This document shows positions 22,901-30,932 of a DNA stretch of 64,000 nucleotides, piece after piece. The first letter of the stretch is position 1. Each line of letters opens with the position of its first letter. Source of the stretch: Idiomarina xiamenensis 10-D-4 (GTDB lineage: Bacteria; Pseudomonadota; Gammaproteobacteria; Enterobacterales; Alteromonadaceae); contig NZ_AMRG01000007.1 of the NCBI RefSeq assembly GCF_000299895.1, positions 1 through 64,000 on the forward strand, read 5' to 3'. Under the pieces are notes generated by a model. The model was not told where the DNA came from, made no database searches, and saw only the letters and a program-made list of their open reading frames with translations. The translations under genes were made by a program, and so were the position numbers.

Positions 22901-24532
22901 ATGTTAGCAACCTCGCTGACGAATATCTCCGATGGTATTTGTATCTACGACCAGCGTTTTATTATTTGTGAAGTCAATAACGCCTTCGAACGCATTACCG
23001 GCTTTACCCGCGAGCAAGTCATCAATCAGTCGTTCAAGTTACCGCTTTATAAGCCGGCTTATATCGAACAAATTAAACAACGTTTAGCGAGCGAGGGTAG
23101 CTGGCATGGTGAGGTTATGGACAAGCGAGCCGATGGTAGCACTTACCAAATGGAGCTTACCATAGACTGTGTACGCGATGACGCCGGCGATATTAGCCTT
23201 TACGTCGCTAGCTTCTCGGATATCAGTGAACGCAAAGCCGCCGAAGTGGAGCTACGCCGCTTGGCTAATACCGATACGTTAACCGGTCTACCCAACCGCT
23301 CTTACTTTCAGGTCAGTCATTCCAATCTGGTGCGTAAGCGTTTGAAGCATGCGTTGTTAGTATTTGATTTGGATAACTTTAAGAAGATTAATGATTCGCT
23401 GGGTCACGAAGTCGGCGACCACCTGCTCTGCCAAGTGGCGGAGCGACTTAGCGATATTGGCCGGGCACAGGATACGCTATATCGCTTGGGCGGCGACGAA
23501 TTTGGCTTGTTGTTAGAGGATTGCACCGATTTAACGGTGATCACATCGACCGCCAAAACCATTAACCAACGTCTAGCCAAGCCATTCCATATTGCCGAGG
23601 CCGAAGTGGTGGTGACTAGCTCGATCGGCATCGTGGTTTATCCGAACGACGGCAACTCCTCTCAGGAGCTTCTGCAAAATGCCGATAACGCGATGTACCA
23701 CGCCAAGCGTGAAGGCGGCGACCGCTATCAGTTCTTTAGTGAATCAATGAACCAAAATGCGGTACGCCGTTTACAGCTTGAGGGACAGCTGCGACGGGCG
23801 CTAAAACAAAATCATTTAACCGTTTATTATCAACCGAAAGTCGACATTGCTAGTGGTAATATTTGCGGCTTAGAGGCGCTAGCGCGTATTGAGCTACCCG
23901 ATGGTCAGGTCATCAGTCCGGCTGATTTTATTCCGTTAGCGGAAGAAACCGGGCTGATTGTCGAACTCGGCGAAAAGGTCATGCGTCAGGCTTGTCGTGA
24001 TATGAAGGCCTTCTTGGCCAGCGGTTTACAGCATTCCCGCGTGGCGGTCAACCTCTCTGCGCGGCAGTTCGCTCTCACCGATTTAAGTCAGCGGCTGCTG
24101 AATATTCTGCAACAAGAGCAATTAGCGCCGCAAATGTTAGAACTGGAAATTACCGAGGGCATCGTGATGCCCGATCCCGAGCACGCGATTACCTTAATGA
24201 CCGCGTTGTCTGAACAAGGTATTCATTTAGCCCTCGATGACTTTGGTACCGGATACTCATCACTGGCCTACTTGAAACGCTTTCCGATTCACAGCCTGAA
24301 AATTGATAAAGCTTTTGTGGACGATATTAGTCACAACGATATTGACCGCAACATGGTGGCATCAGTTGTCGCTATGGCACATCATCTGCAACTGACCGTT
24401 GTCGCCGAGGGCGTGGAGAGCGCTGATCAGCTAGCCGTATTGCGCACCCTTGGCTGTGACCAAGCACAAGGTTATTACTTTGCTAAACCGCTTAATGCCA
24501 GCGAATTCAGACAGCAATGGTTACCGCGTTAA
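19949..24532 (+). CDS. Beta-propeller sensor with PAS, GGDEF and EAL domains (c-di-GMP turnover)
   Basis: A large membrane sensor. After a signal/anchor sequence (about 22-50), the periplasmic part holds many Reg_prop propeller repeats of the form D..G.LWxGT..GLxR (about 75-690), then a Y_Y_Y domain (about 730-815). A membrane helix (about 822-844) leads to two PAS domains (about 860-975 and 982-1095), a GGDEF domain with an intact GGDEF motif near 1180, and an EAL domain with an intact LEALAR motif near 1308. Both diguanylate cyclase and phosphodiesterase sites look usable, so net activity cannot be read. The propeller/Y_Y_Y module is shared with hybrid sensors that detect oligosaccharides in Bacteroidetes; a ligand here is unknown. 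The GTG at 19991 has GAGGA 6 bases upstream and may be the true start; the ATG at 19949 has a poor ribosome site. Confidence 0.9.
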   Translation: MPRYAGDWLSRGSSVCLTRFSMFRRTRVGWLVVLFYSTLLMVSLPSQARAAVAATATNTTTKTTTNSIKSTDALPPQPRFEHYSISDGLSQSTVFAINQDRRGFLWFATLNGLNRFDGYSFTNYHHHRNDPNSLPDDFIRTLLNDSHGNLWVGTQNGLARYQESQNNFIRYGLEQGLADNEVWDIFQDREGRLYVATASALHRYDSETDDFSALTLTYQGQPLREIKHIFQDSRGLLWLGTFDDGIYLWQRESGQVYRSQQDNPWQINIDANALFDMASIDGDYWLATDNGIYVLNKSYRVLHHYRQQDGIGSNRIRSIQAVSDHYVWAASENGMAQIDRNSQHIRLIQERAEQPHGLSNSFIYTLFKDQANTLWLGTLGGGVNRYNALATQAEHYSKLSDGDYGLSDDMVWHFEAAADDGIWIATQHGGLNLFHTRDYRFEHHLSDINQPVWSVVRGLQDRLWLIIGNQVAWYDPEQRELHPLTNQSTAPLIDLSYINDAMWLVENGNTLMRIRADGDDGFRINRYPVTGVADDITALAADVTDQVWIASRNALLRFDIRRGEVIERITQLGQTPVDALTVSHIERYGENLVIATLNQGVFIYNLLTEAVSPLNKATGALADNVIIAMQHSHQSLWIMTRNGASEVDTDGHIKRQIDYRSSSDNVELNNAWVSPREHIYLATTNGFIRVLPNAVSEPAAALNVELTQFLLLNKAVSISSLDERNQQQLLSADNVYVNYGQSPLSIEFAAPNSVNPKALSYRYRLSDVDNDWVVTSANNRRATYTNLSPGSYEFAVQASSDELNWSNARRITLHIGYPVWLQLPAIAGYAGLFLVALLILTHIFNARRQNARQLLHSEERLKLSLWGSGDQLWDWDIPNHVLFRQNTWRHFTEFPIDGERVGTEQQPSNIHPQDKARIQEALRDHLQGLSEHYEVTYRVRHGEQWLWLLDRGKVVARDESGQATRMTGTLKDITDIVAAQERIRMLATSLTNISDGICIYDQRFIICEVNNAFERITGFTREQVINQSFKLPLYKPAYIEQIKQRLASEGSWHGEVMDKRADGSTYQMELTIDCVRDDAGDISLYVASFSDISERKAAEVELRRLANTDTLTGLPNRSYFQVSHSNLVRKRLKHALLVFDLDNFKKINDSLGHEVGDHLLCQVAERLSDIGRAQDTLYRLGGDEFGLLLEDCTDLTVITSTAKTINQRLAKPFHIAEAEVVVTSSIGIVVYPNDGNSSQELLQNADNAMYHAKREGGDRYQFFSESMNQNAVRRLQLEGQLRRALKQNHLTVYYQPKVDIASGNICGLEALARIELPDGQVISPADFIPLAEETGLIVELGEKVMRQACRDMKAFLASGLQHSRVAVNLSARQFALTDLSQRLLNILQQEQLAPQMLELEITEGIVMPDPEHAITLMTALSEQGIHLALDDFGTGYSSLAYLKRFPIHSLKIDKAFVDDISHNDIDRNMVASVVAMAHHLQLTVVAEGVESADQLAVLRTLGCDQAQGYYFAKPLNASEFRQQWLPR

Positions 24533-24547
24533 CATCGGCAAACGCTT

Positions 24548-24567
24548 GCCGCCATTTTTTTGGCGGC
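24548..24567. repeat. GCCGCC / GGCGGC inverted repeat
   Basis: Perfect 6-bp arms (24548-24553 and 24562-24567) around an 8-base T-rich centre; outside them CTT...GAG extends the symmetry partly. It may be an RNA hairpin ending the sensor transcript, although no U-run follows, or an activator site about 120 bases upstream of the sigma-54 start point. Confidence 0.5.
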
Positions 24568-24601
24568 GAGTGGATGCCGCATAAAAACCGCACAGAAAAT
24601 C

Positions 24602-24614
24602 TAACCAATTGATT
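24602..24614 (-). promoter_or_regulatory. IHF-type site
   Basis: The minus strand reads AATCAATTGGTTA, a full match to the IHF consensus WATCAA-N4-TTR. It is centred about 70 bases before the predicted sigma-54 start point, where IHF usually bends DNA for an upstream activator. The consensus is short, so chance occurrence is possible. Confidence 0.5.
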
Positions 24615-24651
24615 TTAAAGAATTATTTAAATTAACTTGTCTTGAAAAAGT

Positions 24652-24667
24652 TGGCACGGATATCGCA
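24652..24667 (+). promoter_or_regulatory. Sigma-54 (RpoN) promoter
   Basis: TGGCACGGATATCGCA matches the consensus TGGCACG-N4-TTGCW with one mismatch; the invariant GG (24653-24654) and GC (24665-24666) are at the required spacing. Transcription should start near 24678, about 70 bases before the 54-codon ORF. Confidence 0.72.
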
Positions 24668-24747
24668 TTAACCTTTATGAAGATAATCGTGTTACCGGGT
24701 AGCCCCAATCTGCACGGTAACGACTTTACGACATAAAGGAGAGTAGA

Positions 24748-24912
24748 ATGATTTCTTCATTAGTACTTGCGGCCTTGTTACAAGCCAACACAGTTGCCAC
24801 TGCACCTGTAGCGACAAGCATTGATAAGCCAGCCGTGACGATTTCTGAAACTAAGCAATCGGCACAACCTGAGCAATTGTCTGCGCGTAAGCCTGGCAAG
24901 ATCCGCATTTAA
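24748..24912 (+). CDS. Small 54-residue protein under a sigma-54 promoter, function unknown
   Basis: The ATG at 24748 has a very strong ribosome site (AAAGGAGAG, 24735-24743). The 54 residues begin with a hydrophobic stretch (ISSLVLAALLQ), continue with an Ala/Thr/Val segment (TVATAPVATS) that could hold a signal-peptidase-like AxA site, and end in a basic tail (ARKPGKIRI). The N-terminus lacks the usual positive charge of a Sec signal, so export is only possible. I do not recognise the family. The gene is a complete unit: IHF-like site, sigma-54 promoter, a leader with a GTTACC/GGTAAC hairpin (24691-24721), ORF and terminator. The ribosome site and isolated unit argue that it is real. Confidence 0.7.
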   Translation: MISSLVLAALLQANTVATAPVATSIDKPAVTISETKQSAQPEQLSARKPGKIRI

Positions 24913-24947
24913 AAGATAACTCAATTATCTGCATTCCCAATAAGGCA

Positions 24948-24977
24948 AACGCCGGGTCATTCGACTCGGCGTTTTTT
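24948..24977 (+). terminator. Intrinsic terminator of the small sigma-54 unit
   Basis: AACGCCG (24948-24954) pairs with CGGCGTT (24967-24973), with an inner GTC/GAC extension; the T-run ends at 24977. Confidence 0.88.
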
Positions 24978-25011
24978 CTAGCTATTCACGCGAATAAAAT
25001 CGATCAGCGGC

Positions 25012-25209
25012 TTAGGGGAAAAATAATGCGGCTTGAGCTTGTCGGCATTTTAACCAACTGAGACGTTTATGTGTTTGTAATAGCGGTAAACCAAAAGGCC
25101 CCATCAATAAACCGAGTAATGCCCAACGCTTTGCCCCCATACCGTTCATAGACGCTTGCACGTAGCAAAAACAAGCAGAAGATAATGACAGTGTTAGTGC
25201 TAAAACCAC
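25012..25209 (-). CDS. Small conserved-looking membrane protein
   Basis: 65 residues from a GTG at 25209, with GGAG 7 bases upstream. A hydrophobic N-terminal segment (about 2-17) containing the CFCYVQA element is followed by GAKRWALLGLLMGPFGLPLL, a second hydrophobic segment with a glycine/proline pattern, and then basic residues. Similar short proteins with an AKRW...GPF..P pattern occur in marine gammaproteobacteria as far as I recall, but no function is known to me. It is convergent with the sigma-54 unit, whose terminator lies 35 bases beyond the stop. Confidence 0.6.
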   Translation of the reverse strand: MVLALTLSLSSACFCYVQASMNGMGAKRWALLGLLMGPFGLPLLQTHKRLSWLKCRQAQAALFFP

Positions 25210-25342
25210 AACTCGACTCCGTTTACGACTGTTTAAATAGTATACAATCGAATTCGAAAAATCTCACTGGGTTAGATGCTATATCGACTGTTAGGGGAAT
25301 GTTAGGCAGGACAACCGCAGCTTGTGCGGAAACTTGTGCGGC

Positions 25343-25372
25343 AAAAAGACCAGCTTCAAGTCGAAGCTGGTC
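25343..25372 (-). terminator. Terminator of the fadI-fadJ operon
   Basis: 10-bp perfect stem GACCAGCTTC (25348-25357) with GAAGCTGGTC (25363-25372), 5-base loop; on the minus strand a run of five T follows (opposite 25343-25347), 13 bases after the fadJ stop. Confidence 0.88.
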
Positions 25373-25384
25373 TGTTGCTGATCA

Positions 25385-27508
25385 TCAATAAAAACGCTCA
25401 CCGGCTGCGGCCATTTGCTGCAGTTTTTCGGCTGGCTTAAATTGTTCACCATGCTCGCTTTGCCATTGTTGTAACTGCGTTAATACCGTATCAATGCCTA
25501 GGCTATCCATGTAACGGAAGGGACCACCACGGAACGGCGGAAAGCCGATACCGAAAATGGCACCAATATCACCGTCACGCGCACTACGAATAATACCTTC
25601 ATCAAGGCAATAAACGGCCTCGTTCAGCATCGGTAATACACAACGCATGGCAATTTGCTGCTCTGATAGTTGACCCGACGGCTCGACCGCCAAGGTTTTA
25701 TACACACTATCATCGACTTTCTTACCCGACTGCTTGCCACCATAAGCATAAAAACCTTTGCCGTTCTTCTTGCCTTTGCGGTCATCGTCTAACAGCCGTT
25801 GAAACGCCTGTGGCGCTTGAAAGCGTTCGCCCAGCTCGGCGGCTAATATCGGTGAAACTTTGGCAGCCACATCAATACCGACTTCATCCATGAGTTTCAT
25901 CGGCCCGACCGGAAAGCCAAACTTAACTAACGCCTTATCCACCTTCTCGATCGGCTCTCCGGCTAACACCAGTCGCGCCGCTTCATTCATATATGGCGCT
26001 AAGATACGGTTCACATAAAAACCAGCGCCATCTTTAACCACAATCGGTGTTTTACCCTGTCGGCGAGCAAAAGCTACCGTGGTGGCAATGGTTTTATCCG
26101 ACGTACCAGCATGAGTTATGATTTCTGCCAACGGCATTTTTTCTACCGGAGAAAAATAATGTAAGCCGATGACTTGCTCGGGACGCTGCGCATTAGCCGC
26201 GATCTTGGTGATCGGTAGCGACGAGGTATTGCTCGCAAAGATGGTGTGCTGTGCCGCATGCTGCTCAATATCAGCCACCATTTTTTGCTTTAACTCAATA
26301 TCTTCAAACACCGCCTCAATGACGATATCGGCGCGCTCAAAGCCACGGTAATCCAAACTGCCACTCAGGCGTAGCATGGTGGTTTCCAGCTCGTTACGAG
26401 TGATATGTTTGCGCTTCACTTTTTTCAATAAACGCTCATAGCTGTAATGCAATGCGCTAGCGATACCCTTTTCGGCAATGTCTTTAATGCGTGTCGGCGC
26501 TTTTGCATTCACAGCCGAGACATAAGCGATACCGCCGCCCATCAGACCACCGCCTAACACGCCAACGCGCTCGACTTTTTCCGGTTTCACGCCATCGGCG
26601 CCGGTCTCTTTTTTCATCGCCGTAGTAGCAAAAAAGATATGCCGTAATTGGCGCGATTGCTCAGTCATCGCTAAGCGGCCAAAATGCTCAGCCTCACGCG
26701 ATAAGCCCTCTTTAAAACCTTGCTCTTGGCCGACTTTAATACTGTCGATGATGGCATCAATCGCGGGATAGTTGCCATGTGCTTTGGCCTGCGCTTGCTC
26801 TCCGGCCTTTTTAAAAATGAAATTGCGTCCAATTGACGTGCCTTCCAACAACTTGTTGATGCCACTATGCTTGACCTTGGCACGCCGCGGTTTACTGCTT
26901 AGCGCAAGCTGTTTAGCTGCCTCCAGCAGAATACTGCGAGGTACAACATCGTCAACCAAACCGGCCTTACGCGCTTGCTTAGGACGTAGTTGTTTACCCG
27001 TCAAGATCATCGTTAAGCCTTGCTGAATACCGACAATACGCGGTAATCGCTGGGTACCACCGGAGCCGGGTAACAAGCCTAGCTTGACTTCCGGTAAGCC
27101 TAATTGGGTACGCTCGTCATCGCTACAAACGCGGTAATGACAAGCCATGGCTAACTCTAAACCGCCACCTAAACAAGCACCGTGAATCGCCGCAACCACC
27201 GGCACCGGTAGCTGCTCGATGCGATCGAACATGGCCTGCCCTTGCCGTGCTAAGCTTTCGGTGTCACCAGCAGTTTCACACGCGTCGATCATGCCAATGT
27301 CGGCACCGGCAATAAACGAACTCGCTTTGCCGCTGCTAATAACAACGCCGTTAATGTCGCTGTTACCCTCAAGCTGCTGCAAGATTTCGCCAACTTCCTC
27401 AGCGAAACTGCTTTTTAAGGTATTCATTGACTCGCCGGGCACGTCAATGGTGATCAGTGCTAAACCTTGCTCATCAATACTCAACTGAAACGCTTTTTCC
27501 ATGCTCAT
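25385..27508 (-). CDS. fadJ: Fatty acid oxidation complex alpha subunit FadJ
   Basis: 707 residues (E. coli FadJ 714). The N-terminal enoyl-CoA hydratase/isomerase domain (about 1-190) has the IAGADI and [17 protein letters not shown] oxyanion segments; the 3-hydroxyacyl-CoA dehydrogenase part (about 310-700) starts with the NAD motif [14 protein letters not shown] and has the [11 protein letters not shown] segment. It carries out the hydration and NAD-dependent oxidation steps of beta-oxidation in complex with FadI. The overall sequence follows FadJ rather than FadB. The ATG overlaps the fadI TAA by one base (TAATG), so the two are co-translated. Confidence 0.96.
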   Translation of the reverse strand: MSMEKAFQLSIDEQGLALITIDVPGESMNTLKSSFAEEVGEILQQLEGNSDINGVVISSGKASSFIAGADIGMIDACETAGDTESLARQGQAMFDRIEQLPVPVVAAIHGACLGGGLELAMACHYRVCSDDERTQLGLPEVKLGLLPGSGGTQRLPRIVGIQQGLTMILTGKQLRPKQARKAGLVDDVVPRSILLEAAKQLALSSKPRRAKVKHSGINKLLEGTSIGRNFIFKKAGEQAQAKAHGNYPAIDAIIDSIKVGQEQGFKEGLSREAEHFGRLAMTEQSRQLRHIFFATTAMKKETGADGVKPEKVERVGVLGGGLMGGGIAYVSAVNAKAPTRIKDIAEKGIASALHYSYERLLKKVKRKHITRNELETTMLRLSGSLDYRGFERADIVIEAVFEDIELKQKMVADIEQHAAQHTIFASNTSSLPITKIAANAQRPEQVIGLHYFSPVEKMPLAEIITHAGTSDKTIATTVAFARRQGKTPIVVKDGAGFYVNRILAPYMNEAARLVLAGEPIEKVDKALVKFGFPVGPMKLMDEVGIDVAAKVSPILAAELGERFQAPQAFQRLLDDDRKGKKNGKGFYAYGGKQSGKKVDDSVYKTLAVEPSGQLSEQQIAMRCVLPMLNEAVYCLDEGIIRSARDGDIGAIFGIGFPPFRGGPFRYMDSLGIDTVLTQLQQWQSEHGEQFKPAEKLQQMAAAGERFY

Positions 27509-28818
27509 TATTCAGTCTCCAAAATCATTGCTGTACCTAGCCCACCGGCTGCACAGGCGGTAGTTAAACCGACCCCACCACCGCGACGGCGCAATTCATG
27601 CAAGGTCTGCGTGATCATGCGAGCGCCAGTTGCCGCAAACGGATGTCCATAAGCCAGCGAACCACCCAACACATTAAATTTATCAGGGTCGATTTCACCA
27701 ATGGCTTCACTACGTCCCAGTTTTTCTTGGGCGAAGGTTTTACTGGCAAACATTTTTAAGTTCGCCAGCGTTTGCGCAGCAAAGGCCTCGTGCATATCGA
27801 TCAGATCTAAATCGTTGAGCGTCATGCCAGCCCGATCCAATGCCATTGGCGTCGCATAAGATGGCCCCATGAGCATATCCTGCCACACATCAATCGCCGC
27901 AAAGGCGTAGCTGCGAATATATCCCAATGGCTGATAACCGAGGGCTTTAGCACGGCTTTCGGTCATGAGCACTAAAGCCGCGGCACCGTCGGTCAGTGGC
28001 GTACTATTGGCGGCGGTAACCGAGCCATGTTTGCGGTCAAAAACCGGCTTTAACTTGGCTAATTTTTCGAGGCTACCGTCTTCGCGAATATTGTTATCTT
28101 GCTTGATAAAGCTACTGTACGGTTCCGGATAAGCGGTCATCACCTGTTGATCGAGATAACCATTCTGCCACGCCTGATGTGCGTATTGATGCGAACGCAG
28201 CGTCAATTTATCTTGATCGGCGCGGCTAATATGATGACTTTTTGCCATTTGTTCGGCGGTATCACCCATGCTTAAACCGGTGCTGTATTCAGCAATAGCG
28301 GGTGGCACCGGTAATAAATCTTTGAAGCGCAGGGCCTTTAAAATGCCCAGTTTTTGGCCGAAACTACGCGCTTTGTTTAAATCTACCAAAGCCCGCGCTA
28401 AGCGTTTACTAACGCCTATCGGTAACACCGATGACGAATCTGCCCCGCCGGCGATACCCACCTCAATGTTGCCCGCCAATATCGATTCAGCGACACTCAC
28501 GGTCGACTGAAAACTGGTCGCACAGGCTCGTGACACACTGTAAGCATCGGTGCTCACCGGTAAGTTGGTCGCTAATACGATTTCTCGTGCAATATTAGGG
28601 GCTTCAGGCATTTGCACCACCTGCCCAAACACCAGTTGCTGTACTTCCTGAGGGTCTAAATTAAAACGATTAAGCAGTTCCTGCACCACCATACGACCTA
28701 AATCGACGGCTGGAACACCATGGAACGCCGACGCTTGTTTAGCGAACGGCGTACGTAACCCGGCGACGATGGCAATGCGGTCACCTGCGGCTGTTTGCAA
28801 ACGCTGAGTTGCCGACAT
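27508..28818 (-). CDS. fadI: Acetyl-CoA C-acyltransferase FadI (3-ketoacyl-CoA thiolase)
   Basis: 436 residues, the same length as E. coli FadI. The nucleophile Cys99 is in VSRACATS; the other active-site elements are [10 protein letters not shown] and the C-terminal CAAGGLG. It performs the thiolytic step of beta-oxidation. AGGGAG lies 6 bases before the ATG. It is the first gene of fadI-fadJ, with a FadR-type operator 34 bases upstream of the start. Confidence 0.97.
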   Translation of the reverse strand: MSATQRLQTAAGDRIAIVAGLRTPFAKQASAFHGVPAVDLGRMVVQELLNRFNLDPQEVQQLVFGQVVQMPEAPNIAREIVLATNLPVSTDAYSVSRACATSFQSTVSVAESILAGNIEVGIAGGADSSSVLPIGVSKRLARALVDLNKARSFGQKLGILKALRFKDLLPVPPAIAEYSTGLSMGDTAEQMAKSHHISRADQDKLTLRSHQYAHQAWQNGYLDQQVMTAYPEPYSSFIKQDNNIREDGSLEKLAKLKPVFDRKHGSVTAANSTPLTDGAAALVLMTESRAKALGYQPLGYIRSYAFAAIDVWQDMLMGPSYATPMALDRAGMTLNDLDLIDMHEAFAAQTLANLKMFASKTFAQEKLGRSEAIGEIDPDKFNVLGGSLAYGHPFAATGARMITQTLHELRRRGGGVGLTTACAAGGLGTAMILETE

Positions 28819-28851
28819 AGAGAACTCCCTTTAAACTGAAATCGGCCCAAC

Positions 28852-28868
28852 TACTGGTCAGACCACAT
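28852..28868. promoter_or_regulatory. FadR operator upstream of fadI
   Basis: TACTGGTCAGACCACAT matches 13 of the 16 specified bases in the E. coli-type FadR palindrome AACTGGTC-n-GACCAGTT, including the whole CTGGTC-n-GACCA core. Position 34-50 bases before the fadI ATG fits repression in the absence of long-chain acyl-CoA. Confidence 0.8.
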
Positions 28869-28984
28869 ACACAGTTACAAATTTTAACGCCTTACGGTGA
28901 AGATTCATACCGTTGTTTTCGGTAAAGTGTCAAAACAGATTATCGAGCAATGGGCTTCGATAGTAATCTAGCTACCAAGCGTAG

Positions 28985-29006
28985 CTGTTTTTTCTGCAAA
29001 AAACAG
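28985..29006 (+). repeat. Inverted repeat in the moxR leader
   Basis: CTGTTTTTT (28985-28993) and AAAAAACAG (28998-29006) form a 9-bp stem with a 4-base loop, 5 bases before the GGGAG ribosome site of moxR. A second stem, AGCTAC/GTAGCT (28970-28986), shares two bases with it, so the two could be exclusive RNA structures. Confidence 0.45.
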
Positions 29007-29019
29007 TGTTGGGAGTCGC

Positions 29020-29976
29020 ATGGCCTTAGAACAAATTAAAGCCCTTCATGACTATTTAAACAGTCAGGTATTAGGGCAACCCGAATTTACCGAGAATCTA
29101 CTCATCGCTTTATTGGCCGATGGTCACTTATTAGTCGAAGGCCCACCCGGTTTAGCCAAGACGCGTGCGGTTAATGCCTTAGCACAAGGCGTTGAAAGTA
29201 ATTTTCATCGAGTACAGTTTACACCCGACTTATTACCTGCCGATTTAACCGGTACCGATATTTATCGTCCTGAAACCGGTCAGTTCGTGTTTCAACAAGG
29301 ACCGTTATTTCATAATCTAATTTTGGCCGATGAGATCAACCGCGCGCCGGCTAAAGTGCAATCGGCGTTATTAGAAGCGATGGCTGAGCGGCAAGTAACG
29401 GTTGGTCAGCGCACCTATCCGTTACCCGACTTGTTCATGGTGTTGGCGACGCAAAACCCGCTGGAGCAAGAAGGCACTTACCCACTGCCTGAGGCGCAGT
29501 TAGATCGTTTTCTGATGCACTTGAATCTGGACTATCCAGATGCCGAGACCGAACGCAAAATTTTACAGTTAACCCGTGGCGAAACTCTGCACGGCCAAGC
29601 CAGTATGCCGCAGCCCTTGAGCCAAGCGGCGCTATTCGCTGCGCGACAAGAAGTGATGCAACTGTATGTTGACGATGCGGTAGAAAATTACTTAGTCGAG
29701 CTGGTCATCGCCACCCGTCAGCCGCAAGCCTACGATAGCCAATTAGCTAACTGGATAGGTTACGGTGCTAGCCCGCGTGCCACCATCGCTTTAGAGCGCT
29801 GTGCGCGGGCCAAAGCGTGGTTAGGCGGACGTGACTTTGTCACCCCGGACGATGTCATCGCGGTGTACTTTAACGTATTGCGCCACCGTATTTTACTCAG
29901 CTATCAAGCCGAGGCCGACGCGATCAGCAGCGATCAAGTATTAACTCACATCCTTAATCAGGTGCCCGCGCCGTAA
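29020..29976 (+). CDS. MoxR-family AAA+ ATPase
   Basis: 318 residues. Walker A GPPGLAKT (41-48), Walker B ILADEI (101-106), sensor 1 around LATQNPLEQEGTYPLPEAQLDRF (about 147-169) and a C-terminal lid. MoxR proteins are chaperone-like ATPases that work with von Willebrand factor A proteins; genes for several of these follow directly. The start has GGGAG 4 bases upstream. The TAA overlaps the DUF58 ATG by one base. It is divergent from fadI across 201 bases. Its client is unknown. Confidence 0.93.
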   Translation: MALEQIKALHDYLNSQVLGQPEFTENLLIALLADGHLLVEGPPGLAKTRAVNALAQGVESNFHRVQFTPDLLPADLTGTDIYRPETGQFVFQQGPLFHNLILADEINRAPAKVQSALLEAMAERQVTVGQRTYPLPDLFMVLATQNPLEQEGTYPLPEAQLDRFLMHLNLDYPDAETERKILQLTRGETLHGQASMPQPLSQAALFAARQEVMQLYVDDAVENYLVELVIATRQPQAYDSQLANWIGYGASPRATIALERCARAKAWLGGRDFVTPDDVIAVYFNVLRHRILLSYQAEADAISSDQVLTHILNQVPAP

Positions 29977-30932
29977 TGACAAGTACTGCCGACTGGTTGC
30001 GAACACTACACAGTGACGGGGTGCAACCAGCCATGACCGAACTGCTGTATTACCGCAGTAAAGTCCCCGCATTTGCGCGCCACGCGCGACTTACACCACG
30101 CCAAGGCATGGCCGGCGGCTTGGTTAGCCGCAGTAAAGGCCGCGGTATGGAGTTTGACGAAGTCCGGCATTATCAGGCTGGCGACGATGTACGCGCTATC
30201 GACTGGCGCGTGACTGCGCGAACCGGGCAAACCCACACGAAGTTGTATCGCGAAGAAAAAGAGCGGCCGGTATTTATTGTGACTGACTTGTCGGCATCGC
30301 TATTGTTCGGCTCACAGTTGTTGTTAAAGTCGGTGCAAGCTTGTCATTTAGCCGCCGCACTGGCTTGGCAAGCAGAGCAACGCGGTGACCGAGTTGGTGG
30401 CTTGGTCTTTAACGGTCAGGGTCACCAACAACTAAAACCGACCGCCCGCCAGCGCGGCGTACTGCATTACCTTCATAGCCTGCTGGCCATACACCAGCAA
30501 AGCCTGCAACAATGGCAGCAACAAGCTGACGAGCAGACGCCAAGTTATCGGCTTGAGGACGCCCTACAGCAGCTTCGGCAGCTGGCGAAGCCCGGTAGTA
30601 TTATTCACATTATCAGCGATAGTTTTCAGTGTCAGCACGGCTTACAAAGCTTGGCTGGGCTACGTAAACACTGCGATATTCGGTTATATTTATTGACCGA
30701 TCCGCTCGAGTTACAATTACCCAGTAGTTTACAACCACAACCACTGGATATTAGCGATGGCCGTCGCCAGCAAACGCTGTGGTTAGATCAAGCCACTCGA
30801 CAACGCTATTCGGAACAAGCCGGAGAACGCTTACAACGCGCACAAACGGCTTGCCGACATGCTGGCATTCGTGCCATCACAGTATCGGCGGCTAGCGCCC
30901 TTGAGCAGCAATGGCCGGAGTTAATGCGATGA
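29976..30932 (+). CDS. DUF58 protein of the MoxR-Bat operon
   Basis: 318 residues, soluble. The DUF58 signature is clear: GRGMEFDEVRHYQAGDDVR (about 56-73) followed by IDWRVTARTG (75-84) and FIVTDLSASLLFG (about 100-112), where DLSAS resembles a MIDAS-type metal site. DUF58 proteins almost always sit next to MoxR and VWA genes and are thought to form part of the same complex. The ATG overlaps the moxR stop, and the TGA overlaps the next ATG. Confidence 0.92.
   Translation: MTSTADWLRTLHSDGVQPAMTELLYYRSKVPAFARHARLTPRQGMAGGLVSRSKGRGMEFDEVRHYQAGDDVRAIDWRVTARTGQTHTKLYREEKERPVFIVTDLSASLLFGSQLLLKSVQACHLAAALAWQAEQRGDRVGGLVFNGQGHQQLKPTARQRGVLHYLHSLLAIHQQSLQQWQQQADEQTPSYRLEDALQQLRQLAKPGSIIHIISDSFQCQHGLQSLAGLRKHCDIRLYLLTDPLELQLPSSLQPQPLDISDGRRQQTLWLDQATRQRYSEQAGERLQRAQTACRHAGIRAITVSAASALEQQWPELMR

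Noticed and set aside
28985-29006. CTGT...ACAG palindrome before moxR as a LexA box
   Set aside because: The arms are separated by 14 bases rather than 8, unlike the clear box at recN.
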